Source: Bacteroidota bacterium (lineage in GTDB: Bacteria > Bacteroidota > Ignavibacteria > Tepidaquicellales > Tepidaquicellaceae). From it: a stretch of DNA of 14,480 nucleotides. The notes under the pieces are model-generated. The model was given only the letters and a program-made list of their open reading frames with translations. It ran no database searches and was not told the DNA's origin. The translations under genes and the position numbers were made by a program. Positions 1-9,991 of this stretch are shown here, piece after piece. Location of the stretch: contig DOWN01000259.1 of the NCBI GenBank assembly GCA_003519545.1, positions 1-14,480 of the forward strand, in the 5' to 3' direction. Each line of letters begins with the position of its first letter. Within the stretch, counting starts at the first letter, position 1.

Positions 1-9
1 ATTTATTTT

Positions 10-3000
10 TTACTGAATACTTATACGGATATTTAATCCGCCTTCGTTAGAAGTTCTTGGGATTGTTGCGGCGGTGTTTTCTGTCGGTTCAGTTCTGATA
101 TATTTATAGAATAACTGCATCTGTACCTTTTGACTTAGACTATATTGAATGGCAGGATTAAAAGTTGTTACTACAGAACCATTACCCGGCAGTCTTTCCC
201 TGTTGTTAACTGCATTCACAGAATATCTGAAGTCAACAGGTGTGTTATTTGTTTTTGAGTATGTTACCGAGAAAGAAATATCATTTTGTAATGATAATCC
301 AAACAATGGAATTTCAAATCCTGATTTTGTGAATGTTGCGTTTATACTTAAATCATTAGTCTTTGTTGTCTGAATTAAACTTGATGCAGGAAATAATGAG
401 TTTGTTGCAGTTGAACTGATTCTGAAATTCGCATTTAAATTTCCCCCGAAAGTTTCCTTAAAAGTAATATTCATTCCGAACAGTGGATTAAACCCTTTGG
501 TTATAGAAAGTTGCTGTGGAATTAGCGAACTTGTCAGATCAATGCTATATCGTTCCAGAAAATCAGCATTGTAAGCATTATCTATACTAACCGATTGTGC
601 GAATTGAGCAAACAAAGGAAATTTTTCTACACCTGAGATTGTTAAACTCCAGTTTGGAAACGGAAACGAACTGACATTAGATTTAAATGCTTCAGTTATA
701 TTATTAATATTCTCTGTTGAATTTGCTGAAGGAACATAATTAAAATTCTCAATGTCACCAGGGAAAAATATAGAAATCGAATTTGAGTTTGAACTGCTCT
801 TGGATGTTTGTGTTCCGAGTAATCCCTGCTCATTTGTAACAAATGAACCACCGTTATTAAATCCCCATTTCTTTTTAAATGTCAAATTCATTCTTATATT
901 ATTCGGAAATATAGGAGATACCGAACTCGTCAAAGATATTTCATTTTGTAAATCATAATTATCCTGAACCTGCAAACCGGGAACTCTATTACCCGGGAAT
1001 TGAGAAAATCCTAATTGATAAAATCTCGAAGGACCAAACTCTTCTTTTGTAGTAGGAGATATCCAGAAATTACCAAAGCCCGGTCTTCCGATCACACCTT
1101 GATTTCTAACTAAATTTGATTGAGTAAATGCAACAGTAACATTATCAGGGAAGAAAGTACCAAAGACTTTAAATATATCAAGAATATTCTGTGAACTTTT
1201 TAAAGTATCTGATGATGCACTTCTAAGTCTTCCGGGATTCTGATTACCACTTCCTTTGAATATGTTTAAGATTTCACTGAATTTTAATGTAGCATTCGCA
1301 GTAAGATTATTCTGATATCCGACATTATATCCTATATTTTCAGTCGTATTTGGATTTGTCCATCCGTATGTAACAGAATAATTACCTCCAAAATCTATAA
1401 ATTTATTTATGAAAGGTAAATTAAACTTAGGATTAAAAGTTGTCGTTTGCTGATAATCCAGATCTTTACCAAAATTTATAAATGCATTGTTAAAAAATAT
1501 CTGATCTAAAACCTGATTTTCAGGTCTTTGAGATTGAAGACTATCTCCAAGTGTTTCAAACTCTCTTAAATCACTTCCAACTTTAAATCTGTAATTTCCC
1601 GACATATCAACAACCCAGTTTTCAATAAATTTCCAATCGAATCCAAATCCTCTGTTCGCATTAAAATTTCTGCTTGTCGGATCATCAATTCTTAATGCCC
1701 TTTGTTTTCTCTCTTCTCTGTTTCTTGTAAAGTCAGTGCTTGCATTAAAATTATTTGAAAACAATGGAGCAAACGGTAAGAATGGCAAAGTCAAATATAT
1801 CTTACCTTCTTTATAATTATCACCTAAATTAAATAATCTTCCGATGTTTAAATTTAAATTATCCATCAGTCCGAAATCAGTAACAAAATCAACACTTCCT
1901 CTTACATCAAAATTATTTCTTTTTTCATAAGTGACATCTCTTGAACTACCAAAAGTAGCCGTTATGTTATAAGCAAATCTGTTTATAAAATTCTTTACAA
2001 AATAATTATTGCTTGGAAACTGGAATCTCATACCCTGTATTCCAAGTTCATTTCTGATATCAAGTGTTTGTGATTCTAAATCAATATTATTAGAAAGTCT
2101 TTCCGCAAGTTCAACATCTCCGGTTTGCTGTAAAATCTGATTGTATCTTCTCACCCTTGCTTCTTCTATATCAATATCAGTTCCGGGATAATATCTCGGT
2201 TTATAAATTGATTCACTGTGTCTGAACGTAATTGGTAAAGTTAAAAAGTCTTTCCATTCTTCTGAGAACAATGATGATAAAGCATTATTTATAAATTTAT
2301 GAACATTAATAGTTCCGCTAAAGTCCCAGGCTTGCGAAGTCCGCCTTGATCCGAATCTGCCGTCAAGTGCATGGAAGTTTGGATCAGTTTTTGAAAAATT
2401 AAAATTGAGATTCATAAAATCAGCAAATTTAATTCCCGCATTCAAATTAAATGCATATCCATTATTATCCTCGATATTTAATACTCTGATTTCGTTAAAC
2501 CATACACTTCCGCTGATACTTGCATTAAATGCCTGACGGTTTTTTTCAACACCGACAGAAATCTGTCTAATGGAAGTTAATAAAGGATTTCCCTTAATAA
2601 TATAATATGACCCCGGTGGTCCATTTGGTACAGGAAACTCTGTTGTGGTATTAATCGAATCCTGTAAAATTTTGAATGCAGTTAAATCTGCAAAATCTAT
2701 ACTTACCTCATTCAAAGAATTCCATGGAGTTCCGGGACGAATATCCGGATGTATAGGAGCACGGTATTCATAATAATTAAGTGAATCAGTTCCAAGTCTT
2801 ACAAGCATCCATGCATCAAATATATTTTCATTCGTATAATTAAAAGTAGGATCTCCATTTACAAATAATTTTAATTTTCTGTAACTGAATAAATCCAATG
2901 GTTGTGATCTGTAATCTTTAACGGCAAGTTTTCTTTCACCATCTATTAAATCAAATACATCAAGCGAAAGCGATGCCTCGTTTGATAATAAACTTTGACC

Positions 3001-6000
3001 TGATTGTTGCTGAACCCTTTGTCTCAAAACATCTCCGGGCACAGGACTTCTGTATATCTGTGGAGTTTCTTCCAAACTTACGATTGAAATATTATATGTA
3101 GTATCGCTTTTATTTGGTTTTGTCCATTGATTTCCTACTAAATTAAAATCATATAAACTAAACTGAACTCTTTGAGATAAACCTTTAAGATAAAATCTTG
3201 CAAACTCAATATTGTTTAAAGTTGGATTACCAATAATTTTTGTGTATTCATTTAATGGAACTCTGATTGATACCCATCCGTTTCTTCCTCTGCCTGAAAT
3301 AAACTGATTATTGTTTGTATCAAGTGGTATCTCATAACTGAAATAAACATTCGGAGTACTGACAGATCCACTAGTTCTGTTCAAGTCTTCAGTATCAGGT
3401 CTGTTTCCACCTTCCTTATCTCTGTTATCCTGAGTACCATTTATTCTGTCAACATCAAATGTTGTACCCGTAGTGTTATTATCACCCGCAGGATCATTAT
3501 TCGGAAAATCTGTCAGATTAGCGGTTGTGTTTCCTGATATTAATCTATACTCTTCTAATTCTTCCTGATCAGTTTTATAATCAACACCTAAATCTTCTGT
3601 AATTTCAAGAATATCATTTCCGTTTCTGTCTTCAGTATCCATCACTCTATTGAATAACGCATCCTTAGAAAAACTTCCAAGTTCAACTACAAATTTACCT
3701 GTCCTTAATGCATTTAACTGAGAACTGTCAAGTTGAATATTAAACTCAATAAAGTTTATATTTTCATTTATCAAATCTGTTGAAGTCGTGTTCAGATATT
3801 TCATCACACCATTCCAGTTCGATTGCCTGTCAATATTTGGGAAAAATATTCCATCACCTCTCGTATATGTATTTGAATAGTTATAAGTTGCTCTCAGGTT
3901 AGGATCGAAGTCTATTATAAATGGTGTAATTGATTCCTGTCCCGGTTGGACATCTCTATTCGGATAAATGTCTTTGATATTTGCAGCATTTGGAAGATTA
4001 TACCATCTTAATTTTGCTCTTTTAATAAATCTTAAAGAATCGTTCATTCCTAAGTCATTATCTTGTGGTACAGATGAAAATGTCCATGAACTGTAGTTTG
4101 TCCCAAGTGAAACTATTTTTTTAGATCCTTCCATATCATCCACGTAAGCAACAGATTCATTATTATCAGATGGTATAGCAGAACGTTTTGTATTTGGATC
4201 GGGAGTTAAATAAGCCAATTCGCCTTTGATAGTAAATTCAGATTCTTCTTTTGTATTATATCCGGGTAATAAATTTACAAGCCGGGTTAACCATTTTGAT
4301 TTTATTCTTGAAGTAAAATCAATTCCGAATACTGAGTTATTAGTTGGTTCTTCACCGATCCTTACTTTGTCATTTAATGTTTCTTGTTTAAGATTTATAA
4401 ATGTGAATCCAAGTGAATTATTTTCATCTATTTTATAATCTCCTCTAAGTCCTATAAGTGTTTTCGAAGCAAGTTGGAATAAATCATTTGTTTCATAAGT
4501 AATTTTTAAATCAGTTGAAGCCAAAGCGGCAGCATTTTTAATTACGACAGTTCCTGTCGTATAATCTACGGAGTAATCAATATTCTCATTTAAAGAAGTG
4601 CTTCCAATCATAACTTTAACAGAACCGGGAACAACATTTAAACCAAGATTTATCGTGCTTGATAAGCCTGCTTCACCTTTTGCTCTACCTTGAAGAATAT
4701 ATCTGTTTGCGTTCGTGGCATTTTGAGCATCAAGATTTCTGTTTGTGTATAACTGTGAATAATAATAAATGGAATCAACACCTTCTCGGATTAGATTATC
4801 CCAAAAAGGTCTTAAAGTAGGGAAAATAACATCCCCCGTTGATCTGTTAATTGTAAGTCCATTAATAAAATCAAACTGATCATCAGGTCCTCCTGTTCTT
4901 GTGTTACCAGTATATCGGTCAATATCAAGCATAGTTGACAAAGATTTATTTGCACCTGGTAAATTAGGATTATAAATACCATCATTAAAATATAATGCCT
5001 TAAGTTCAAATCCTGATTCAATGATTTTTGATACCGGTAACCTGTAAACATTTTTCATCATTTTTTCCCAGGCAAGAGGAGTAATCACCGGGTCTATAAT
5101 ATTACTCTTTACAAGTTTAAGAATTAATGTATCGGAAGATTGAACTGAAAATCCGGGAGTTCCAAATGTTAACCCACTTTGTGTTCTGTATGTAATAGCA
5201 ACTGCATAATTCTGAGGAATATTAGTTTTTAAAGTTATAAATCCTGCATCTTCATCAATCTCATAATCTAAATCTTTTGTAAGTTTACGGAAAAAACTCG
5301 CATACCTTACACCTTGTATTTCCTGTATATTATAATAAGAAGTATCGTATCCGGTCGGAGGTAATTGAGGTAAGTCTATATGTGTTACAGCAAATCTTTT
5401 ATTAGTCTCAGTTTGAGGTGATTGCACCCATACTTCAAGTGAAGTTTCATCCGATATAATTCTGTTCTCAATTACAAATGTAGAATAACTCGATGTTGTA
5501 CTGTTATATTTTTCAAGGAAACTTCTTTTATATAATGTGTCAATGAAATAATGGTTAGTAGAATAATTGAAAACATTAATTGTAAATTGCTGATCGGCCG
5601 CTCCGCCTGTAAAATCTTTTGTTTCCTGTTTACTTTTCTTTTGTGAAAATACCGTTGATAATGAAAGAGGTCCTAACTGAAATTCACCTTTAACCCCAAA
5701 CAATGCCTGTGTTGATTGTATTAATCCGGAGTTTGTAGTTAATGATACGTTACCCGCTTCTATTCTTTTTATAACTTCATCCGCATAACCTTCATATTTT
5801 ATCTTTAACTGATTTTCAAAATCAAAAACTCTTTGTGTATTCCAATCCGCATCAATCGTTAATTTATCACCGATAGTACCCTTTGCAGTTACAAAAACTT
5901 CCTGTTTAAAATTAATATTGTTTTGAGTATTTGATGCTTGAGTTGTAACTAACTGATCAGAAGTTATATTCTGATATGAAGCGGTGATATCAATATTACC

Positions 6001-6618
6001 ATTAATTCTAAGACTTACCGTTGGTGGTCCGAAAATCGTTTCAGTTTTAAAAGGAAGCGGAATTGTAATATCAGTAAACTTTTCAAAAAGTTGAGTTAAA
6101 TCATCAGTAACTAAACCCTGATATTTTTCTTTGAAGATTTCATCAAAGATACTGTTTTGGTTTACTTGCGATAATGAATTAATATATTCTTCAAGAGGTA
6201 TTACGAGTGGAATTTTTAAATCAAATTCTAAAATGGTTTCGGTTATAATAACCTGATTACTGTCAAACCTGACTGAATATTGAACTCTTCCGGAATTCCC
6301 CATTAAGAGCGGATGCGAATATTCTTCCAAATCAGTTATAGGAGAATATTCACCTTCATATGTGAAATATTTTATTCTTGCCGTAGAGTCAACCGGTAAT
6401 CTTCTCAGAGAATCCTGAATTGCTTTTAGCGAATCACTGATTTTTACATCAATAGAATCACCATATTGATATTCAAAACCTGAGCCTCTATCCCAGTCTC
6501 TTCTACCTTGTCCATTAACGGAACCGGTTAACAATAAAATTGTTAAAAGGGAAAAAATATAAATCCCTAAAGAAGGTTTTAATGATATTATATGTTTTTT
6601 AACTTGAAGAACTGTCAA
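10..6618 (-). CDS. sprA: SprA, outer-membrane translocon protein of the type IX secretion system
   Basis: SprA forms the very large outer-membrane beta barrel through which T9SS cargo leaves the periplasm; in gliding Bacteroidota it is also needed for motility. The protein has 2202 residues, close to the roughly 2400 of the Flavobacterium homologue. A basic, then hydrophobic N-terminus (residues 7-36, ending SVNGQ) is a signal peptide. Family signatures are visible: the block around residues 250-295 with FDFENQLKIKYEG and IKRIEAGNVS, followed by LFGVKGEFQLG; VDDMEGS near residue 825; an Asp/Asn-rich stretch near 990-1080 with DRNGND and PDTEDLN; then a long run of alternating beta strands to the C-terminus. 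The only NTG codon between the upstream in-frame stop (6643-6645) and the signal peptide is TTG at 6616-6618, so a TTG start is inferred; no Shine-Dalgarno sequence precedes it. It stands alone, divergent from the peptidase-barrel gene. The family call is secure; any gliding role is not implied. Confidence 0.95.
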   Translation of the reverse strand: MTVLQVKKHIISLKPSLGIYIFSLLTILLLTGSVNGQGRRDWDRGSGFEYQYGDSIDVKISDSLKAIQDSLRRLPVDSTARIKYFTYEGEYSPITDLEEYSHPLLMGNSGRVQYSVRFDSNQVIITETILEFDLKIPLVIPLEEYINSLSQVNQNSIFDEIFKEKYQGLVTDDLTQLFEKFTDITIPLPFKTETIFGPPTVSLRINGNIDITASYQNITSDQLVTTQASNTQNNINFKQEVFVTAKGTIGDKLTIDADWNTQRVFDFENQLKIKYEGYADEVIKRIEAGNVSLTTNSGLIQSTQALFGVKGEFQLGPLSLSTVFSQKKSKQETKDFTGGAADQQFTINVFNYSTNHYFIDTLYKRSFLEKYNSTTSSYSTFVIENRIISDETSLEVWVQSPQTETNKRFAVTHIDLPQLPPTGYDTSYYNIQEIQGVRYASFFRKLTKDLDYEIDEDAGFITLKTNIPQNYAVAITYRTQSGLTFGTPGFSVQSSDTLILKLVKSNIIDPVITPLAWEKMMKNVYRLPVSKIIESGFELKALYFNDGIYNPNLPGANKSLSTMLDIDRYTGNTRTGGPDDQFDFINGLTINRSTGDVIFPTLRPFWDNLIREGVDSIYYYSQLYTNRNLDAQNATNANRYILQGRAKGEAGLSSTINLGLNVVPGSVKVMIGSTSLNENIDYSVDYTTGTVVIKNAAALASTDLKITYETNDLFQLASKTLIGLRGDYKIDENNSLGFTFINLKQETLNDKVRIGEEPTNNSVFGIDFTSRIKSKWLTRLVNLLPGYNTKEESEFTIKGELAYLTPDPNTKRSAIPSDNNESVAYVDDMEGSKKIVSLGTNYSSWTFSSVPQDNDLGMNDSLRFIKRAKLRWYNLPNAANIKDIYPNRDVQPGQESITPFIIDFDPNLRATYNYSNTYTRGDGIFFPNIDRQSNWNGVMKYLNTTSTDLINENINFIEFNIQLDSSQLNALRTGKFVVELGSFSKDALFNRVMDTEDRNGNDILEITEDLGVDYKTDQEELEEYRLISGNTTANLTDFPNNDPAGDNNTTGTTFDVDRINGTQDNRDKEGGNRPDTEDLNRTSGSVSTPNVYFSYEIPLDTNNNQFISGRGRNGWVSIRVPLNEYTKIIGNPTLNNIEFARFYLKGLSQRVQFSLYDFNLVGNQWTKPNKSDTTYNISIVSLEETPQIYRSPVPGDVLRQRVQQQSGQSLLSNEASLSLDVFDLIDGERKLAVKDYRSQPLDLFSYRKLKLFVNGDPTFNYTNENIFDAWMLVRLGTDSLNYYEYRAPIHPDIRPGTPWNSLNEVSIDFADLTAFKILQDSINTTTEFPVPNGPPGSYYIIKGNPLLTSIRQISVGVEKNRQAFNASISGSVWFNEIRVLNIEDNNGYAFNLNAGIKFADFMNLNFNFSKTDPNFHALDGRFGSRRTSQAWDFSGTINVHKFINNALSSLFSEEWKDFLTLPITFRHSESIYKPRYYPGTDIDIEEARVRRYNQILQQTGDVELAERLSNNIDLESQTLDIRNELGIQGMRFQFPSNNYFVKNFINRFAYNITATFGSSRDVTYEKRNNFDVRGSVDFVTDFGLMDNLNLNIGRLFNLGDNYKEGKIYLTLPFLPFAPLFSNNFNASTDFTRNREERKQRALRIDDPTSRNFNANRGFGFDWKFIENWVVDMSGNYRFKVGSDLREFETLGDSLQSQRPENQVLDQIFFNNAFINFGKDLDYQQTTTFNPKFNLPFINKFIDFGGNYSVTYGWTNPNTTENIGYNVGYQNNLTANATLKFSEILNIFKGSGNQNPGRLRSASSDTLKSSQNILDIFKVFGTFFPDNVTVAFTQSNLVRNQGVIGRPGFGNFWISPTTKEEFGPSRFYQLGFSQFPGNRVPGLQVQDNYDLQNEISLTSSVSPIFPNNIRMNLTFKKKWGFNNGGSFVTNEQGLLGTQTSKSSSNSNSISIFFPGDIENFNYVPSANSTENINNITEAFKSNVSSFPFPNWSLTISGVEKFPLFAQFAQSVSIDNAYNADFLERYSIDLTSSLIPQQLSITKGFNPLFGMNITFKETFGGNLNANFRISSTATNSLFPASSLIQTTKTNDLSINATFTKSGFEIPLFGLSLQNDISFSVTYSKTNNTPVDFRYSVNAVNNRERLPGNGSVVTTFNPAIQYSLSQKVQMQLFYKYIRTEPTENTAATIPRTSNEGGLNIRISIQ

Positions 6619-6787
6619 AAATTTTAGATTTTGCTGTATAACTTAATTCATAGGCAATTTTAATAATTTAAATTTTTAAACCCGATAAAAAACTTTTTAC
6701 CTACTTTTAAATCAAATCTCATTGCTTATATAAGATTGTTTACCTTTTTGTATTTCTGCAAATTAAAACTAAAGTATTCTTTTATCA

Positions 6788-9700
6788 ATGATTAAAATAA
6801 AATATATTTTTCTTTTATTCTTGTTTTTTATTTTTGTTCCATTTTCAGTTAAGGCTCAATTTGACCCTCATCCGGAACTTGACTGGTTCACTATTGAAAC
6901 TCCACACTTTATAATCAATTATCACAGTGGAACTGAAAGGACAGCAATGACTGCCGCTAAAATTGCTGAAGATGTTTATGGTCCGATTACATCGCTATAT
7001 CAACATAAGCCATCTTCAAAAACAACTTTCATAATTACGGACGTTTCCGATATTGCAAATGGAGCGGCTGATTATTTTGGAAACAGAGTATCGATTTTCG
7101 CATCTCCTTTGGATTTTGATTTAAGAGGAACACACAACTGGTTAAGAAATGTTATCACACACGAGTTTACTCACATTGTTCAGATTCAAACAGCAATGAA
7201 ATTTGCACAGGAATTGCCGGCATTTTATTTACAGGTTTTAGATTACGAAGAAGAAAGAAGACCTGACGTTTTATATGGTTATCCTAATGTTATTGTATCA
7301 TATCCTATTTCAGGAGTAACAGTTCCCGCCTGGTTCGCTGAAGGTACAGCACAGTATCAGAGACAACAATTATCTTATGATTACTGGGATGCTCACAGAG
7401 ATATGATTTTACGTATGCAGGTTCTCGGTGCAAAAATGTTAACATGGAATGAGATGGGACAGTTTGCAACAATCACATCACTAAAAGCGGAATCAATTTA
7501 TAATTCAGGATTTGCATTAACAAGATACATTGCTGATATATATGGTGAGGATAAACTGAGAACAATAACGGACGGTCTTGCTGAACTTACAAACTGGAGT
7601 TTTGATGCCGCATGCGAAGATGCTATAGGTAAGAACGGACAGGAATTATACAATGAATGGCAAAAATATTTACAAACAGAATATAATGACCGAGTAGCAG
7701 GGATTAGACAATCTGAACTAAAAGGTGAATTAATTGAAAAGAAAGGTTTTGCAAATTATTATCCTAAATTTTCTCCTGACGGAAAAAAAATCTCATATCT
7801 TTCAAATCAGGATTTTGACTATGGTACTACCGGCTTAATGCTTTATGATGTAGCAACTAAAAAATCAAAAATTTTAACCGCTCCGGTTGCAACTTCTTAC
7901 TCCTGGCATCCTGATGGAAACAAAATTATTTTCGCAAAAAGAAATACACCTCCGACAATTCATCACGTTACTGTTTTTGATTTATATGAATACAATATTA
8001 AAACAGAAAAAGAAACACGTTTGACTACGAATTTGAGGGCTTACTCCCCTGCTTATTCACCTGACGGAAAATTAATTTGTTTTGTCGTGAATAAAGACGG
8101 AACTTTGAATTTGCAAATTGCTGATGCCAACGGAAAAAATAATGATCCTATAACAGCATTCAATGATGGTGAACAGGTTTATAATCCTGTATTCACAAAA
8201 GACGGCAAAAGTATTATATTTGATTACGCATGGAAAGAATCAAGAAAATTAGCAATGATTGATATCACTTCCGGTGATATGAACTTCATTATAGATAAAC
8301 CCGGAGTGGATGCAAGAAACCCTGAACTTTCTGCTGACGGAAAAACTTTGTATTATTCATCAAATGAAACAGGAATTTTTAATGTCTATTCTTATAACTT
8401 TGATACTAAAGAGACAAAACAGATTACAAATGTTCTCGGTGGTGCATTTATGAGTTCTGTTGATAATAACGGAAATCTTGTTTATTCGTCTTATGAAACA
8501 GACGGATATAAAATTTCACTTTATAATAATTATTCAAATTCATTTGATAAAAATATTGTTGCTTATAAAAGATTTCCAAAGTTAATAGAAAAGTATGCAT
8601 CAACTGATTCATTAACATCCGAAGGTAAAAATAATTTTAACTGGGTTGAGCTTAGAGAATTTGATGACAGTAAAATTCCTGATTATAAATCAAAACCATA
8701 TTCAAATCAATTTACTCAACTTTCATTTTTCCCTGTGTTAAGATATGATAATTATACCGAAGGAAATAGTTTTTTAGATGACCTTAAACCCGGTCTATAC
8801 ATTTACTCTGATGAAATGTTAAGCAGATTTTCGATTTTTGGAGGTGCTTCAATAAATAAACGTGGAGAGAGAGATCTGTTTTTACAGTTCACTTATAATA
8901 ACGGTGTTCCGTTTTTCCATGAATTTTTCACAAGACAATTGCAATTTGTTCCTCAATTTTCACTTGAAGGATATAACGTTACCAGAAAGACAACCGCTGA
9001 CCTGATTGCAAGTGTTGATACACTTGGTGTTGGTGTTGAATATAATTTGCTCGCACTTGATTTTTCAATGGCTTGGAAAATGTTTAATGTTAATCATGAT
9101 TTTAAATTTAAATATTCCGTTCAGAAATATTCATCTATTATTAGTCCGTTTGTTATTCCGCAATCGGGAATTTTTGTAAGATCGTCATCCGATGATTATT
9201 TTAAATCAAATTCATTAGGTCTCGAATATAATTTTGATTATACATATCCGACAAAAAATTCCGATATTAATCCTATCGGAAGAAAAGTGAAATTAAAATA
9301 TGATTATGAAATGTCAGATATAAATCCTGAACTTGAAGTAACTGATGACGGAAGATTGATTTCAAAATTTCAAACTAATAAACTACATAAAGTTGAAGGT
9401 GAATGGCTTGAATCATTTGGATTATTTAATAATGAGCATTCATTATCATTTAAATTATATGGTGGAACAGTGTTTGGACCTCCTGTAGATGATTTTTATA
9501 ATTATTATGTATCAGGTCTTCCGGGAATGAAGGGATATCCTTTTTATTCTCTTGGAGGTGGTCGTGCTGCAAGTTTAAATGTTACTTACAGATTACCCTT
9601 ATTACAGAATATTGATTTCAGATTATCACCGGTTTATTTTGATAAATTATATTTATCATTATACGGTGATTATGGTTATGCCTGGAATGGAAGTGATGTA

Positions 9701-9898
9701 AAATTAAGTGATTTCAAAAAAGATATTGGAGCACAATTAAGACTGCAAGCATTTTCATTTTACGTCTTCCCTACTTCAATCTTCTTTGACGCCGCTTATG
9801 GACTTGATCAATTCACACGAGAATTCAGAAACGAACAAGTAACGTACGGAAAAGAATGGAGATTTTATTTCGGAGTATTATTCGGTTTCGATATTTAA
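6788..9898 (+). CDS. Exported zinc metallopeptidase (peptidase MA-like) with PD40/TolB-like propeller and C-terminal outer-membrane barrel
   Basis: This 1036-residue protein has three parts. A signal peptide (residues 1-23, hydrophobic core then SVKAQ) is followed by a gluzincin-type protease domain: HEFTH at 125-129 supplies two zinc-binding histidines and the catalytic Glu126, and WFAEG with Glu185 is the likely third ligand, the spacing seen in peptidase MA-like proteins. Next come at least five PD40 (WD40-like) blades with SPDGK-type motifs near residues 329, 374, 424, 470 and 515, as in TolB-like propellers. The C-terminal part, from about 640, is rich in alternating aromatic strands and carries GLPGMKGY near 910-917 followed by GGGRAASLNVTYRLP, resembling the last strands of BamA/Omp85-type surface-antigen barrels. 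It is therefore probably anchored in the outer membrane by its own barrel. Substrate and the side of the membrane facing outward are unknown. It is monocistronic: sprA diverges upstream and a terminator follows. The ATG at 6788 is chosen because it directly precedes the signal peptide; no clear ribosome binding site is seen. Confidence 0.85.
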   Translation: MIKIKYIFLLFLFFIFVPFSVKAQFDPHPELDWFTIETPHFIINYHSGTERTAMTAAKIAEDVYGPITSLYQHKPSSKTTFIITDVSDIANGAADYFGNRVSIFASPLDFDLRGTHNWLRNVITHEFTHIVQIQTAMKFAQELPAFYLQVLDYEEERRPDVLYGYPNVIVSYPISGVTVPAWFAEGTAQYQRQQLSYDYWDAHRDMILRMQVLGAKMLTWNEMGQFATITSLKAESIYNSGFALTRYIADIYGEDKLRTITDGLAELTNWSFDAACEDAIGKNGQELYNEWQKYLQTEYNDRVAGIRQSELKGELIEKKGFANYYPKFSPDGKKISYLSNQDFDYGTTGLMLYDVATKKSKILTAPVATSYSWHPDGNKIIFAKRNTPPTIHHVTVFDLYEYNIKTEKETRLTTNLRAYSPAYSPDGKLICFVVNKDGTLNLQIADANGKNNDPITAFNDGEQVYNPVFTKDGKSIIFDYAWKESRKLAMIDITSGDMNFIIDKPGVDARNPELSADGKTLYYSSNETGIFNVYSYNFDTKETKQITNVLGGAFMSSVDNNGNLVYSSYETDGYKISLYNNYSNSFDKNIVAYKRFPKLIEKYASTDSLTSEGKNNFNWVELREFDDSKIPDYKSKPYSNQFTQLSFFPVLRYDNYTEGNSFLDDLKPGLYIYSDEMLSRFSIFGGASINKRGERDLFLQFTYNNGVPFFHEFFTRQLQFVPQFSLEGYNVTRKTTADLIASVDTLGVGVEYNLLALDFSMAWKMFNVNHDFKFKYSVQKYSSIISPFVIPQSGIFVRSSSDDYFKSNSLGLEYNFDYTYPTKNSDINPIGRKVKLKYDYEMSDINPELEVTDDGRLISKFQTNKLHKVEGEWLESFGLFNNEHSLSFKLYGGTVFGPPVDDFYNYYVSGLPGMKGYPFYSLGGGRAASLNVTYRLPLLQNIDFRLSPVYFDKLYLSLYGDYGYAWNGSDVKLSDFKKDIGAQLRLQAFSFYVFPTSIFFDAAYGLDQFTREFRNEQVTYGKEWRFYFGVLFGFDI

Positions 9899-9991
9899 AC
9901 TTGATATCTAAAATTGATATTTAATTTTTTCATAAAAATTAATATATCAAATTGATATTTAAAATTGAGATGAATATTGATATTTAACATA
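9890..9991. repeat. Imperfect 13-base AT-rich repeats (GATATTTAA core)
   Basis: Three adjacent units start at 9890, 9903 and 9916 (GATATTTAAACTT, GATATCTAAAATT, GATATTTAATTTT), the first overlapping the last codons and stop of the peptidase-barrel gene. Two more copies start at 9954 and 9979, separated by a degenerate 12-base unit. An inverted pair ATATCAA/TTGATAT lies at 9944-9958. The array sits entirely downstream of one gene and does not look like an operator for either neighbour. It is probably a decayed low-complexity tandem repeat; no function is evident. Confidence 0.6.

Noticed and set aside
149..958. Open frames on the plus strand at 149-373 and 752-958
   Set aside because: They lie antisense inside sprA, have no recognisable domain or start signal, and are explained by codon bias of the opposite strand. 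The same holds for the antisense frame at 4226-4438.
4812..5051. Minus-strand open frame at 4812-5051
   Set aside because: It is a second frame on the same strand inside sprA. Its composition is rich in Leu/Ile from frame-shifted beta-barrel codons, with no supporting signal.
6619..6787. Bacteroidota-type promoter (TTTG ... TAnnTTTG) in the sprA/peptidase intergenic region
   Set aside because: TACCTTTTTG at 6741-6750 has four rather than two bases between TA and TTTG, and no matching upstream TTTG is at the right distance. The AT-rich sequence gives several equally weak alternatives, so no promoter is called.
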